Shown piece by piece: positions 1-9,050 of a DNA stretch of 64,000 nt. Source of the DNA: Staphylococcus sp. ACRSN. Lineage in GTDB: Bacteria; Bacillota; Bacilli; Staphylococcales; Staphylococcaceae. Location: NCBI RefSeq assembly GCF_022346615.1, contig NZ_JAKRNS010000009.1:58347-122346 (forward strand), in the 5' to 3' direction. The notes under the pieces were generated by a model that saw only the letters and a program-made list of their open reading frames with translations, was not told the DNA's origin and did no database searches. The first letter of the stretch is position 1, and the number at the start of each line of letters is the position of its first letter. Position numbers and translations under genes: made by a program.

Positions 1-417
1 TGCACCACTTTTATCATCGTATTAGTTGTAATTATTTTAGCGCAATTCAAGTCTGATATCGTTTTTTCATTATTAAATATCATTGGCTCATTAGTTATTG
101 TGGTTTGGGCATCCAGCATTGTAGCACAAATCAGACTTCGCTCAGCAATTAAAAAACAAAATAAGCGCGCCGAAGATGTATTACCTTATAAAGCCGCTTT
201 ATATCCCTTGGGCCCAATTGTGGTAATCATTGCACTTTTATTCCTATTCTTTGGCAATTCATTCGGTGCTTTGATATCTGGAGACTATGTATCTGTAATT
301 AGAAACATTGCACCAATTATCATATTAGCAATCGTATATTTCACACATAAATTGGTGAGAAAATCTAAAATTGTAAAGCTAGAGCATATTAAATTAGACA
401 ATCATAATGTAGATTAA
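1..417 (+). CDS. Amino-acid permease, APC superfamily (3' part only)
   Basis: The reading frame is open from base 1, so this is the C-terminal end (138 codons) of a gene that begins outside the window. It encodes very hydrophobic stretches separated by a basic loop (residues near 'RLRSAIKKQNKRAEDV'), then two more membrane spans and a charged cytoplasmic tail. This matches the last spans of APC-family amino-acid transporters such as lysine or aromatic permeases. The substrate cannot be told from this piece. It ends just before a repeat at 421. In S. aureus a similar permease lies near the threonine genes, which agrees with the neighbourhood here (recalled, not searched). Confidence 0.75.
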   Translation, partial: CTTFIIVLVVIILAQFKSDIVFSLLNIIGSLVIVVWASSIVAQIRLRSAIKKQNKRAEDVLPYKAALYPLGPIVVIIALLFLFFGNSFGALISGDYVSVIRNIAPIIILAIVYFTHKLVRKSKIVKLEHIKLDNHNVD

Positions 418-420
418 ATT

Positions 421-500
421 AGAGTCTGAGACATAAAGTTTTTGGACAATTATTAAGAAGGCAATTTCTATTGAAATAATATAGAAATTGCCTTTTTCAA
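421..500. repeat. Left unit of intergenic repeat (copy B)
   Basis: It starts with AGAGTCTGAGACAT and contains a hairpin with arms GGCAATTTCTAT and ATAGAAATTGCC (about 459-495) followed by Ts, so it can also terminate the permease transcript. The same layout, GAGCCTGGGACAT plus a caatttctat hairpin, opens the element at 17233. Its first 14 bases are the inverted complement, with one mismatch, of the bases ending at 2584. Confidence 0.75.
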
Positions 501-811
501 TATTATTTTGATTATATTTAGCTCATTGAGCTACTACTTTTCTTATATTATGTGCCATTCATATTTACAATCAGAGCATACAGATTATAATTAGGCATAT
601 AGAATAATTTTCAATTTCCTTTTGAGATAATATGATGTAGGATCACGATGATATTTGAATTAATCGAATTCATTTTCTAGCATTGTTTCAATCATTGCCT
701 TAATAAATCGTGACATATCATTTAAGGGAACGGGACAAGATGAGTACTACAGTCTGAAGCTGTCCCCTAAAAAAATGATCGTACAATACAAAGTGTTGTA
801 AATATCATTAA
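501..811. other. Gene-free stretch with possible decayed mobile DNA
   Basis: No intact gene is visible. An inverted repeat GGGACA/TGTCCC lies at about 732-771. A short minus-strand reading segment around 660-720 looks like a decayed coding remnant, but I cannot assign it to a family. Confidence 0.35.
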
Positions 812-1222
812 TTAAACTGTTCTTGAAAATACAAAGTGAGTTTTAGTATGTCCATAGTATTGTACCTCATCAATAAATTCTTCTACTTTTTGCATCTCCT
901 CAAAATGAGCTTTTAAAATAAAACAACTTTCACCAGATACCCTATAACAAAATTCTATATTGTTTTGGCGTTTTATAAATTCTTTAAAGTCACTGTATAG
1001 ATTGTTTTTAATTATAATATCAATAATTACATCTATATCAAATCCAAGCGCACCATAGTTTATATCAATAGAATATTTTTTTATAATTCCACTATCTTTC
1101 ATTTTATTTATTCTTTCACGTACGGATGGCACTGATAAATTTACTTTATCACTAATTTTATTTAAAGAAACTTTACTATCCTGCATTAAAATATTCAATA
1201 TATTTTCATCTGTAACGTCCAT
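812..1222 (-). CDS. Lrp/AsnC-family transcriptional regulator
   Basis: 136 aa, slightly short for the family (about 150). The N-terminal 50 residues form an AsnC-type helix-turn-helix (motifs 'NILMQDSKVSLNKISDKV' and 'SVPSVRERINKMKDSGII'). The rest is the alpha/beta effector-binding RAM domain, which in this family binds amino acids and builds dimers or octamers. The start is supported by an AAGGAG ribosome site 8-9 bases upstream of the ATG at 1222. It is divergent from the AhpD-like gene at 1325, with only about 100 bp between, so it may control that gene; this is inference. The effector is unknown. Confidence 0.85.
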   Translation of the reverse strand: MDVTDENILNILMQDSKVSLNKISDKVNLSVPSVRERINKMKDSGIIKKYSIDINYGALGFDIDVIIDIIIKNNLYSDFKEFIKRQNNIEFCYRVSGESCFILKAHFEEMQKVEEFIDEVQYYGHTKTHFVFSRTV

Positions 1223-1324
1223 TTTAAAATTCTCCTTATTTTTTATGTTTTTTTCCTATTATTACAATAAATAAATCATTCCATACAAAAAATCAATATT
1301 ATAAAATCAATATATCAATTATTG

Positions 1325-1663
1325 ATGAAAGACTGGACTAATTTAAGTAAAACACTCGAAAAAGATGCTTATTTATCTAAAGAATTGAAAGAAGAAATAC
1401 GAAAGATGTTAGCACAAAAAAATGGATGCTTATATTGTAAAGCCAAAGGTATGCCCAATCACCATTTAACTGATGAAATTTCATTGCTTTGTATCGGTTT
1501 CGCTGAAGTATATTTAAAGTTAGGTACAAACATACCAAACTATATACTTGAATTATTAAAAGAAACATTATCGGATTGTGAAATAAGCGAATTATTTGCC
1601 TTTATCTCATTTACGACTTGCCAACAATACTTCGGAGCGTTAATGCAATTAAAACCTGAATAA
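1325..1663 (+). CDS. Short AhpD/carboxymuconolactone-decarboxylase-like protein
   Basis: 112 aa from the ATG at 1325 (a TTG lies one codon upstream). The redox-type CxxC of AhpD-like proteins is present in 'NGCLYCKAKG' near residues 35-38. The His that usually follows four residues later is absent. Full-length relatives carry some 40-50 more residues at the N-terminus. The frame is open upstream back to a stop at 1268, but there is no earlier start codon and no clear ribosome-binding site before 1325. It is either a short family member or an N-terminally truncated remnant. It is divergent from the Lrp/AsnC gene, which could be its regulator. Confidence 0.55.
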   Translation: MKDWTNLSKTLEKDAYLSKELKEEIRKMLAQKNGCLYCKAKGMPNHHLTDEISLLCIGFAEVYLKLGTNIPNYILELLKETLSDCEISELFAFISFTTCQQYFGALMQLKPE

Positions 1664-1767
1664 TAGCTATATTTAAATTTGTCACCTTATAGATAAGTTT
1701 TATAACAGTTATATTATTATGCGTGTGACATAAATAAAATTCTTATCAGCTACTTGATACATGTATA

Positions 1768-1796
1768 TTTTCAGTGTATAAAAAATATAGTATAAT
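1768..1796 (+). promoter_or_regulatory. Promoter of the 104-aa gene
   Basis: TTTTCA (1768-1773), a 17-bp spacer and a perfect TATAAT (1791-1796) stand about 37 bases upstream of the start at 1833. Confidence 0.6.
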
Positions 1797-1832
1797 AACA
1801 TTAATACTAAATGTCACATTGAGGTGAATATT

Positions 1833-2147
1833 ATGATTGGACAAACGAATCTATTCGACGATATTTTAGAAACTGAAGAACGTTTCGTTATCGTTGTGCA
1901 ATCACTTGAGGAAAAGAATAATCAATTGCTTAAACGCACTTTGAGAGAATATGGCAGCTTGGAGCATGCACAAATGGAGAGCCTTTTTAATCACCTTAAA
2001 GATTTATTTTTAGATGAACCATTCGAAGAGAATCAATCTGCTTTTTCAATCACTGTGTATACTAATTTAGATTATGCTGCCGACAACGTATATGCACATG
2101 TTAAACGACATCGTGGCAAACATGAGTGGACACACACAGCAAAATAA
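1833..2147 (+). CDS. Conserved small protein of unknown function
   Basis: 104 aa, acidic N-terminal half, no membrane segment, ending in a His/Lys/Arg-rich tail ('AHVKRHRGKHEWTHTAK'). The ATG at 1833 is chosen because GAGGTGA at 1821-1827 sits at the right distance; a GTG at 1824 lies inside that ribosome site. It has its own promoter at 1768-1796. I do not recognise a family. Glu- and Asp-rich helices in the first 70 residues suggest a soluble, mainly helical protein. It lies inside the accessory patch bounded by the inverted repeats at 421 and 2585. Confidence 0.6.
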   Translation: MIGQTNLFDDILETEERFVIVVQSLEEKNNQLLKRTLREYGSLEHAQMESLFNHLKDLFLDEPFEENQSAFSITVYTNLDYAADNVYAHVKRHRGKHEWTHTAK

Positions 2148-2169
2148 TTAATTTTTGATTCATTTTCTA

Positions 2170-2394
2170 TCAGGGTAAACTCTGGTAGATTTTTTTAGTT
2201 TCTGGTTCTAAAAGATTTTGGTTAACTTGAGATTTGAAATATTCCCAATTATAATTATCCATTAACTTTTTATTTATTTTCGAATGCAATTTCATACATT
2301 TGCTTTTCAAAGAACAATTTGAACAATCATCGCACTCATACAATTTAAAGTCTCTTTGAAATCCATATCTATCTTTTTGTAAATGCTTATTAAA
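2170..2394 (-). pseudogene. Remnant of an IS1182/IS1272-type transposase (C-terminal part)
   Basis: The minus strand reads about 75 codons with the features of the C-terminal region of IS1182-family transposases: 'RYGFQRDFKLYECDDCSNC', then 'LKSKCMK', then '..NYNWEYF..' and '..NLLEPETKKIYQ', ending at a TGA (2172-2170). The Cys-x2-Cys-x2-Cys pattern and the 'ETKKIYQ' segment are typical. A stop precedes the segment at about 2397, and the catalytic N-terminal part is missing. It abuts the right unit of the repeat that starts at about 2398. Confidence 0.65.
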
Positions 2395-2585
2395 TTATAT
2401 AAAAGGGCTTTATTTTTTGAATAACAAACTATATGGGAAATAGTACGAGTGGGAGACTACAGGATCGAACCATACCCCCAGCAATCATACACGGTCAAAA
2501 TCGTAAGATTTTAAATTTAAAGAGGGCTAATCCTTTATGAATTAGCCCTCTTTTTTGAGATTGGGTATTTATGTCCCAGACTCTT
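2395..2585. repeat. Right unit of intergenic repeat (copy B)
   Basis: This stretch aligns closely with 17325-17540: the shared segments include 'ttattttttgaataac', 'gaaccatacccc', 'cacggtcaaaatcgtaag' and a hairpin with GAGGGCTAAT/ATTAGCCCTC arms (2522-2550) followed by Ts. It ends in ATGTCCCAGACTCTT (2571-2585), the inverted complement of the left end at 421. It also serves as a terminator between the patch and the HAD gene. Confidence 0.75.
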
Positions 2586-2627
2586 AAATCTTGCACAAAA
2601 GTCATATATATTATATATGCATACAGA

Positions 2628-3431
2628 TTAAAGGATTGCTGCTAGGGTGTGAGGGATACCATTGTCACCGTTACTTAATGTTATTTCGTCCGCAACAGCT
2701 TTAACTGCTTCGTTCGCATTACCCATTGCAACTGCATGACCTACGACATTAAGCATCGAAATATCATTCGAACTATCACCAAATGCTATAACTTCAGAAA
2801 GATTGATATTTATTTTTTCACAAAATGCCGTTAATGCGTTCCCCTTCGAAACATCTTTAGCCATAAATTCTAAGAAGAAAGGTTTGCTTGTTGTAACATC
2901 AACTTCTTCATTAAAATGACCAGAAAGTTCGATGTTTAGTGAAGTAATTTTAGGTACGTAATCCACACCCATGACTTTTGGTACATCTGATTGTATAAAT
3001 GCCTTAATATCTTCGACACGTTTCATCGGTAAACCAGTTAATTCAGATTCGATATTCATATATTCATGATCACCTTCATAAATAATAAAACCTTCGTGAT
3101 ATGTCAGTACAAATAACTCATGTTCCCGACAGAAATCAACAATTGTATCAAAGTTCTCTTTTGAAACAGATTTACTTACCTCTACATGTTCATCTTTAAC
3201 AGCAATCGTCTTACCACCATTATAGCTAATCACATAGCTTTCATATTGATCCAATTTCAGTTGCCTTGCAACAGGTAACATACCTTCAGTTGGACGTCCT
3301 GAAGCTAATACAACATGATAGCCACGTTGTTGAATATCAATTAAATAGCGTTCAGTTTCTGGACTAACCTCATTATCAGGATTCATCAACGTATCATCCA
3401 TGTCCATAACAATCATTTTATATTTACTCAT
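2628..3431 (-). CDS. Cof-type HAD-superfamily phosphatase
   Basis: 267 aa. The HAD motifs are all present: motif I 'VMDMDDTLM' with nucleophile Asp10 and acid Asp12, motif II 'LASGRP', a motif III Lys, and motif IV 'AFGDSSNDISML'. The large insert between motifs II and III is the C2 cap that marks Cof/YidA-like sugar-phosphate phosphatases. The true substrate is unknown. The ATG at 3431 follows AAAGGAG by eight bases; an ATG seven codons upstream lacks such a site. It is downstream of thrB on the same strand with about a 43-bp gap, so it may be the last gene of the threonine transcription unit. Confidence 0.85.
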   Translation of the reverse strand: MSKYKMIVMDMDDTLMNPDNEVSPETERYLIDIQQRGYHVVLASGRPTEGMLPVARQLKLDQYESYVISYNGGKTIAVKDEHVEVSKSVSKENFDTIVDFCREHELFVLTYHEGFIIYEGDHEYMNIESELTGLPMKRVEDIKAFIQSDVPKVMGVDYVPKITSLNIELSGHFNEEVDVTTSKPFFLEFMAKDVSKGNALTAFCEKININLSEVIAFGDSSNDISMLNVVGHAVAMGNANEAVKAVADEITLSNGDNGIPHTLAAIL

Positions 3432-3474
3432 GTATGTATCTCCTTTCAACACCTTTATACTATATTACAATAAT

Positions 3475-4395
3475 TTACTGGCGTTGGTACAGTACTTTTG
3501 AGACAACTCCACTTTCATTGATTGTCACTAACTCTGATCGGCAGTCTATAAATGTGCCTTTTAATTCTCTGACTAATTCTCCACTACGTTCAGGTGCTAT
3601 TAGTGTTAATACAGTTGGTCCAGCACCACTAATTACAGTTGCATAAGCTTTATGTTGCTTTGCAATAGCTTTGATTTCTTGAAATTCAGGAATCAAATGC
3701 TGACGGAACGGTTCATGAAAACCATCTTGCTCCATCATCTTTCCTGCTAATTCGTAATTATGTTGAATCAAAGCACTAATCATCGTATTACTAATCGCAC
3801 TATTTTGCACTGCTTTTTTATGTGAAAAAGTTTCAGGTAATGTATCCCTAGAATCATCAGTACGTAATTCATAAGAAGGAATAGTAATAATGATATCAGC
3901 TTTTGGTGTATCAATGTATGACACATCCGTTACTTTTGTATCAGGATTAAAATAGCCTAGAACTAGTCCTCCATATATTGTTGGTGCTACGTTATCAGGA
4001 TGACCTTCAATTTCAGTTGCTAATTGCAATAATTCATATTTTGATAATTCAATATCACCAAAATAATTTGCAATATACAATGCACCGACTAACGCTGATG
4101 CAGAACTACCCAGACCTCTTGCCAATGGTATTTCACTGCGCATTTCAATATCTAAGCCAGGCAAAGTAACATCATATTTGCGTGCAACACTTTGGGCAAT
4201 TTGATAAATATAATGTCTATTATCAGTCGGAAGATCCTCAACATTTGGACCCACATGATTAAAAGTCCAAACATCACTATTATTTTTTTTAACATCCAAA
4301 TACAAAAACTTATTTAATGCCATACCGATAGAATCAAAACCAACACCTAAATTTGCAGTAGATGCTGGAATTTTCAAATGTAACATGTCACTCAT
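3475..4395 (-). CDS. thrB: Homoserine kinase
   Basis: 306 aa, GHMP-kinase family. It phosphorylates homoserine with ATP, the step before threonine synthase. The ATP-binding GHMP motif is '[16 protein letters not shown]' near residue 91. The N-terminal '[14 protein letters not shown]' and the C-terminal '[12 protein letters not shown]' are the other family signatures. The ATG at 4395 is one base after the thrC stop, and the ribosome site AAAGGAG lies inside the end of thrC, so the two are translationally linked. Length is normal. Confidence 0.96.
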   Translation of the reverse strand: MSDMLHLKIPASTANLGVGFDSIGMALNKFLYLDVKKNNSDVWTFNHVGPNVEDLPTDNRHYIYQIAQSVARKYDVTLPGLDIEMRSEIPLARGLGSSASALVGALYIANYFGDIELSKYELLQLATEIEGHPDNVAPTIYGGLVLGYFNPDTKVTDVSYIDTPKADIIITIPSYELRTDDSRDTLPETFSHKKAVQNSAISNTMISALIQHNYELAGKMMEQDGFHEPFRQHLIPEFQEIKAIAKQHKAYATVISGAGPTVLTLIAPERSGELVRELKGTFIDCRSELVTINESGVVSKVLYQRQ

Positions 4396-4396
4396 G

Positions 4397-5458
4397 TTAG
4401 AGCGCTCCTTTGATATATTCTAAGATGCTTTCTCTATCATTTGGCAATGGTTGAATCGGATTATCTAATAAAGAAATCGCAGTATCCGGATCTTTTAAGC
4501 CATTGCCGGTAAGTACAGCAACCACTTTTTTACCTTGAGGTAATTTACCTGCACGATGCAATTTAATAAGTCCAGCAATAGATGCATTACTCGCTGGTTC
4601 ACTAAATACGCCTTCTTTGCTGGCCATAAGTTTGTATGCCTCTAAAATTTCTTCATCAGTTACACTATCGATTAAACCTTCTGATTCACTTAATGCATTA
4701 TTAGCTTTTTCCCAACTTGCTGGATTACCAATGCGGATTGCTGTAGCCACAGTGTCTGGATTCTTAACCACTTTATTTTGTACTATTGGTGATGCACCTT
4801 CAGCTTGGAAACCAAACATATGTGGTAATTGCGTATTATTTTTATCACTATATTCTTTAAAACCTTTCCAATATGCAGTAATATTTCCAGCATTACCTAC
4901 AGGAATTGACAAAATGTCAGGTGCGTTTCCGCCCAATTGTTGAATAACTTCAAACGCACTTGTTTTTTGTCCTTCGATTCTATATGGATTTACAGAGTTT
5001 ACTAATGCAATTTCACCATTTTCAGCTACTTCTTTAACAATTTCTAACGCCTCATCAAAATTTCCTTCAATCGAAACGATTTCTGCTCCATACATCACAG
5101 CTTGAGATAATTTACCTAGAGCGATTTTCCCTTCTGGAATAACAACAATTGCCTTTAATCCAGCACGCGCTGCATAAGCTGCAGCAGAGGCCGAAGTATT
5201 ACCTGTAGATGCACAAATAACAATTTTTTTACCCTCTTCTTTGGCTTTCGCCATTGCCATTACCATACCTCTATCTTTAAATGAACCAGTCGGGTTGGCA
5301 CCTTCATATTTTACATGCAATTCAATACCTAGCATTTCAGATAAATTTTCGCAATATATTAATGGTGTGTGACCTTCGTTTAAAGTTAAACGTGGTGTTT
5401 TTTCGTTTACAGGTAAAAACTCTTCAAATTCTTTTACTAAACCTTGCCATTTTTCCAT
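4397..5458 (-). CDS. thrC: Threonine synthase
   Basis: 353 aa, PLP-dependent fold-type II enzyme converting O-phosphohomoserine to threonine. The PLP lysine is Lys61 in '[11 protein letters not shown]'. The phosphate-binding glycine-rich loop is 'IPVGNAGNI'. This is the short threonine synthase typical of Firmicutes. It starts five bases after the hom stop, and the ribosome site AAGGGG overlaps the hom stop region. It is the middle gene of hom-thrC-thrB. Confidence 0.96.
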   Translation of the reverse strand: MEKWQGLVKEFEEFLPVNEKTPRLTLNEGHTPLIYCENLSEMLGIELHVKYEGANPTGSFKDRGMVMAMAKAKEEGKKIVICASTGNTSASAAAYAARAGLKAIVVIPEGKIALGKLSQAVMYGAEIVSIEGNFDEALEIVKEVAENGEIALVNSVNPYRIEGQKTSAFEVIQQLGGNAPDILSIPVGNAGNITAYWKGFKEYSDKNNTQLPHMFGFQAEGASPIVQNKVVKNPDTVATAIRIGNPASWEKANNALSESEGLIDSVTDEEILEAYKLMASKEGVFSEPASNASIAGLIKLHRAGKLPQGKKVVAVLTGNGLKDPDTAISLLDNPIQPLPNDRESILEYIKGAL

Positions 5459-5463
5459 TTCTA

Positions 5464-6747
5464 TTAAACCCCTTCTACTGGATAAATTTTATTTACAACA
5501 TATCCTGCTTCTGTAATTGCTGATTCTGGTGATTCATCTAATCCCACTACAATCAAACCAACTGTTTTAGCGTCACGCTCAGTAATAGCTAGGGACTTGT
5601 GGAACGGTAATTCAGCTTTGATTAGTGCTTCGACTTTTGTCGGCTCTTCACCATCTGTTTGAATCACAACATAGTAACTTTCTTTTTCTTTAAATGTAAT
5701 CGTATCTTCACTATCCATTAATTCTTTAGTTTGCTCTGTTTTTAGCTCAAAATGTGGTGGTAACGTATGTAAATTCGATTCAAAATGTAACGTTACATTT
5801 AATAAATCACTTACAACAGCACTACCTGTTGCCAAGCTACCAGCACCTTTACCATAGAACATTGTTTCCCCAACAGCATCACCAATGACATAGATTGCAT
5901 TGAATTCATCTTCAACTGCTGATAATTGATGTGCTTTATTAATTAAAGTAGGCGCAACTGATGCATTCACCTTACCTTGTTCATAAGTTCCTTTACCAAT
6001 CAATTTGATCTTGTAACCAAGTGCTTCTGCAGCTTTGATATCAGACAACTCAACGTCACTAATACCATGTCTATCTACATCAGATAAATTAATCACTTGA
6101 TTAAATGTTAAATATGACGTAATAACAACCTTCCTTGCTGCATCTACACCTTCAACATCATCCGTTGGATCTGCTTCAGCAAACCCTAATCTTTGAGCTT
6201 CATCTAAAGCATCTTCAAATGATGTATTCTCTCTAGTCATCTTACTTAAGATAAAATTAGACGTTCCATTTAAAATACCCATAAATTTTGTAATGTTATT
6301 TGCGTTCAATCCATTATTAATTGCATTAACGATTGGAATACCGCCCGCAACACTCGCTTCATATTTTAAAGCTACATCATTTTCTTGTGCTAAATCCTCT
6401 AAAACATTTAAATGAACTGCCAATAAATCTTTGTTTGCTGTAATGACATGTTTCTTCTGACTTAAAGCACGTTTTAACCAATCGACAGTCGGTTCAACAC
6501 CGCCCATTACCTCAACAATAATATCGATTGAATCATCATTTAAAATTTCATCTACATCTTCTGTTAAGTGATAATTAGATACATTGATTGGTCTCGTTCT
6601 TGACTTGTCGCGAACTAAAATATGTCTGATATTAATATCTTTGTCCATCGTTTCTTTTATTTGTTCTTTGTTCTCTTCAATTATTTTAACTACACCTGAA
6701 CCTACAGTACCTAAACCGAGCAGGGCTACATTTAATTCCTTCATCAT
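5464..6747 (-). CDS. hom: Homoserine dehydrogenase
   Basis: 427 aa. It reduces aspartate semialdehyde to homoserine with NAD(P)H. The Rossmann motif is '[13 protein letters not shown]' at the N-terminus. The catalytic region reads '[12 protein letters not shown]' and '[13 protein letters not shown]', and a C-terminal ACT domain (about residue 350 on) usually gives threonine feedback. I place the start at the ATG at 6747, six bases after GGAGG; an ATG at 6768 lies upstream of that site. It is the first gene of hom-thrC-thrB. The promoter TTTACA-17-TATACT lies at 6814-6842 on the minus strand. Confidence 0.95.
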   Translation of the reverse strand: MMKELNVALLGLGTVGSGVVKIIEENKEQIKETMDKDINIRHILVRDKSRTRPINVSNYHLTEDVDEILNDDSIDIIVEVMGGVEPTVDWLKRALSQKKHVITANKDLLAVHLNVLEDLAQENDVALKYEASVAGGIPIVNAINNGLNANNITKFMGILNGTSNFILSKMTRENTSFEDALDEAQRLGFAEADPTDDVEGVDAARKVVITSYLTFNQVINLSDVDRHGISDVELSDIKAAEALGYKIKLIGKGTYEQGKVNASVAPTLINKAHQLSAVEDEFNAIYVIGDAVGETMFYGKGAGSLATGSAVVSDLLNVTLHFESNLHTLPPHFELKTEQTKELMDSEDTITFKEKESYYVVIQTDGEEPTKVEALIKAELPFHKSLAITERDAKTVGLIVVGLDESPESAITEAGYVVNKIYPVEGV

Positions 6748-6813
6748 TTCATTCCTCCGATTGTTCATTCAAAAAATACAATTGTACAGTTGAAAAATAC
6801 TAGAATATGGTAT

Positions 6814-6842
6814 AGTATAAATTCATTCATTATTTTTGTAAA
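6814..6842 (-). promoter_or_regulatory. Promoter of hom-thrC-thrB
   Basis: On the minus strand TTTACA (6837-6842), a 17-bp spacer and TATACT (6814-6819). Its -35 box ends three bases before the -35 box of the divergent lysC promoter, so the two promoters are back to back. Confidence 0.7.
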
Positions 6843-6844
6843 GG

Positions 6845-6872
6845 TTGAAAATAAAAACCGTATATCTATACT
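6845..6872 (+). promoter_or_regulatory. Promoter of the aspartokinase gene
   Basis: TTGAAA (6845-6850), a 16-bp spacer and TATACT (6867-6872). Transcription would start near 6879, leaving a leader of about 55 bases. Confidence 0.65.
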
Positions 6873-6899
6873 ATCACTCTCGTGATAAAAACTAAACAA

Positions 6900-6914
6900 A
6901 ATTTTCTGATTTTT
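6900..6914 (+). promoter_or_regulatory. Candidate CodY box in the lysC leader
   Basis: AATTTTCTGATTTTT matches 12 of 15 positions of the CodY consensus AATTTTCWGAAAATT. It lies downstream of the predicted start point, where CodY could block elongation. CodY control of aspartate-family genes is common in Firmicutes; use of this site is inferred. Confidence 0.4.
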
Positions 6915-6934
6915 TAGAAAGGTTGTAATTCATT

Positions 6935-8302
6935 ATGAAAGTAGCGAAATTTGGAGGAAGTTCTGTATCTAATGCAGAACAGATAAAAAAAGTTTTAAAT
7001 ATAGTAAATGCTGATTCAGATAGAAAAATCATCGTTGTTTCAGCGCCTGGAAAGAGACATGGTGATGATGTAAAAACTACAGATTTATTAATTCGACTTT
7101 ACGAAAAAGTAATTGCAGGATTAGATTATCAAGCAAAGAAAAATGAAATAATTCAACGGTATGCAGATATCATAGTTGAATTAGACATGAGCGATTCATT
7201 GTTATCTACTATTAATCAAACACTTGAAAATTATATTGCCACATTAAAAGAAAAACCTGCACGTTTATTAGATGCATTACTTTCATGTGGGGAAAATTTT
7301 AATGCCCAACTAATCGCTGAATACAATAATAGCCAAGGTATTCCTACACGTTATATATCTCCTGGCGAAGCGGGTATTACTGTTACAGATTTACCACAAA
7401 ACGCACAAATATTAGATCAATCTTATGAGGCAATATATAATTTAAGAAATTATAATGAAAAATTAATTGTTCCTGGATTCTTTGGTATTTCACGACAAGG
7501 TTATGTCGTTACTTTTCCACGTGGTGGTTCAGATATTACTGGTGCTATAGTAGCAAGAGGTGTTCGTGCAGATTTATATGAAAACTTCACAGATGTTTCA
7601 GGTATCTTTAGAGCCAATCCAACAATAGTAAAAAATCCAGAAGTCATTGATGAAATTACTTATCGTGAAATGCGAGAATTGTCATATGCAGGTTTTGGTG
7701 TCTTTCATGACGAAGCCTTACAACCTTTACACAAAGATCGCATACCTGTCGTTATCAAGAATACAAACCGTCCAAATGATACAGGTACATATATCCGTCA
7801 CGATCGAGAAATCAATTCTTCTAATATCGTTAGTGGTATAAGCTGTGATAAAGATTTCACGGTATTAAATATTAAAAAATATCTAATGAACAGACAAATT
7901 GGCTTTACAAGAAAAATTTTAGGTGTGCTTGAAGATTATGGCATTTCTTTCGACCATATGCCTTCAGGTATTGATAGTATCAGTATAATTATGCGCTCCA
8001 AAGAAATTCAAAATAGAGAAGAACAAGTTTTAAATGACATCAGAGAAAAATGCGATGTGGACGAACTAAACGTTGAACACAATTTAGCAATACTGATGAT
8101 TGTAGGAGAAGGCATGCATCGAATTGTAGGTACTGCAAATACTATAACTCATGCTTTAGCTGAAGCGGAAATCAATTTAAAAATGATGAACCAAGGCGCA
8201 TCTGAAATTTCAATTATGTTTGGTATTGATGTTGCCGATGCAGAAAAAGCTGTAAAATCGACTTATGAATATTGTTATAATGGCGAATATTTAAAAATAT
8301 AA
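6935..8302 (+). CDS. lysC: Aspartokinase
   Basis: 455 aa. It phosphorylates aspartate, the first step toward threonine, methionine, lysine and diaminopimelate. The N-terminal kinase domain opens with 'VAKFGGSSVSN'; the nucleotide-binding part includes 'TFPRGGSDITGA'. Two ACT regulatory domains fill the last 150 residues ('ILGVLEDYGISFDHM', 'VGTANTITHALAEAEINLKMM'), so it is likely a feedback-regulated isozyme. It is transcribed divergently from hom and ends at a strong hairpin. Which end product inhibits it cannot be read from the sequence. In S. aureus the homologue has been called thrA; I use the general symbol. Confidence 0.92.
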   Translation: MKVAKFGGSSVSNAEQIKKVLNIVNADSDRKIIVVSAPGKRHGDDVKTTDLLIRLYEKVIAGLDYQAKKNEIIQRYADIIVELDMSDSLLSTINQTLENYIATLKEKPARLLDALLSCGENFNAQLIAEYNNSQGIPTRYISPGEAGITVTDLPQNAQILDQSYEAIYNLRNYNEKLIVPGFFGISRQGYVVTFPRGGSDITGAIVARGVRADLYENFTDVSGIFRANPTIVKNPEVIDEITYREMRELSYAGFGVFHDEALQPLHKDRIPVVIKNTNRPNDTGTYIRHDREINSSNIVSGISCDKDFTVLNIKKYLMNRQIGFTRKILGVLEDYGISFDHMPSGIDSISIIMRSKEIQNREEQVLNDIREKCDVDELNVEHNLAILMIVGEGMHRIVGTANTITHALAEAEINLKMMNQGASEISIMFGIDVADAEKAVKSTYEYCYNGEYLKI

Positions 8303-8306
8303 AACA

Positions 8307-8363
8307 AACCCACAAATCATTATGGTCAACATTACGTTGATTTCCATTGATTTGTGGGTTTTA
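8307..8363. terminator. Bidirectional terminator between lysC and the 196-aa gene
   Basis: The arms AACCCACAAATCA and TGATTTGTGGGTT (about 8307-8361) enclose a loop and are flanked by A/T runs on both sides. The minus-strand gene ends inside it. Confidence 0.75.
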
Positions 8364-8951
8364 CATTGCTGATTTCTCTGAAATTAAAGCTTGATTGATA
8401 CGTTCATCTCCTACTACTAATCGTAACATTACAAATTGATAGTAGCTTAATGAATCAATAACGCTTCTATAGTTAGGTATCTGCTGATAATCAATCGGAT
8501 CGAGCAACTCGTACATCAAAACGATTTCAGGCTTTATGTAATCTACATCCCACCTAATTGAATGGAAATAGATATTTTTTTCAGGTAATCTAATATTATG
8601 ATTCCATCTAAACATCCAATCATCTTGCTCTACATCATATACAATTAATGTCATGATTAAATCAGTATCATAATATACATTCGCATGTGTAACTTCTGAA
8701 AATTGAATATCTGTAAAATTCGTTGTTACATGTTTATCATCATATAATTTTATAGTATACAAGTTTGGAATATATTTTAATACTTCAGCAAGAAATTTTC
8801 GTTCAACACTTATATCTACTTTACAGTTTAAGTTAAACTCATCTCTCATAAAAAGTTGCTTTGCAACTTCTCCATTATATTTAATTAAGTTACCAACATT
8901 GGTATTAATTTGACTTACTAAAGTTTGTATATGATTGTCCAAAATAGACAC
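8361..8951 (-). CDS. Conserved hypothetical protein, possible nucleotidyltransferase-like fold
   Basis: 196 aa, soluble. I do not recognise the family with certainty. The segment 'IRWDVDYIKPEIVLMYELL' is laid out like the end of aminoglycoside-adenylyltransferase-like folds, where an aromatic and acidic strand precedes 'xPEIxLLYK', but no classic GGxxLD-type active site is visible. A helical N-terminus of about 40 residues is followed by a mixed alpha/beta core. The start follows AGGAGGTG (just upstream of 8951). It has a promoter-length gap to its upstream neighbour and a shared terminator with lysC. Confidence 0.6.
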   Translation of the reverse strand: MSILDNHIQTLVSQINTNVGNLIKYNGEVAKQLFMRDEFNLNCKVDISVERKFLAEVLKYIPNLYTIKLYDDKHVTTNFTDIQFSEVTHANVYYDTDLIMTLIVYDVEQDDWMFRWNHNIRLPEKNIYFHSIRWDVDYIKPEIVLMYELLDPIDYQQIPNYRSVIDSLSYYQFVMLRLVVGDERINQALISEKSAM

Positions 8952-9050
8952 CTCCTCAAAAAGTAAGCGTTTCCATTAAAATACATTATATAATTTGTCC
9001 GATCATTTTTCAATGTATTCTACTTCAAATATTAAAACTATTCTACATTT

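Noticed and set aside
1377..1568. 63-codon minus-strand frame with hydrophobic composition
   Set aside because: It is antisense to the AhpD-like gene and has no start signals of its own.
3434..3646. 70-codon plus-strand frame opposite the start of the HAD gene and the end of thrB
   Set aside because: It is antisense to thrB, has no ribosome site, and its composition is that of a shadow frame.
6748..6934. Possible T-box or threonine attenuator upstream of hom
   Set aside because: The leader is too short and has neither the T-box sequence nor a terminator hairpin.
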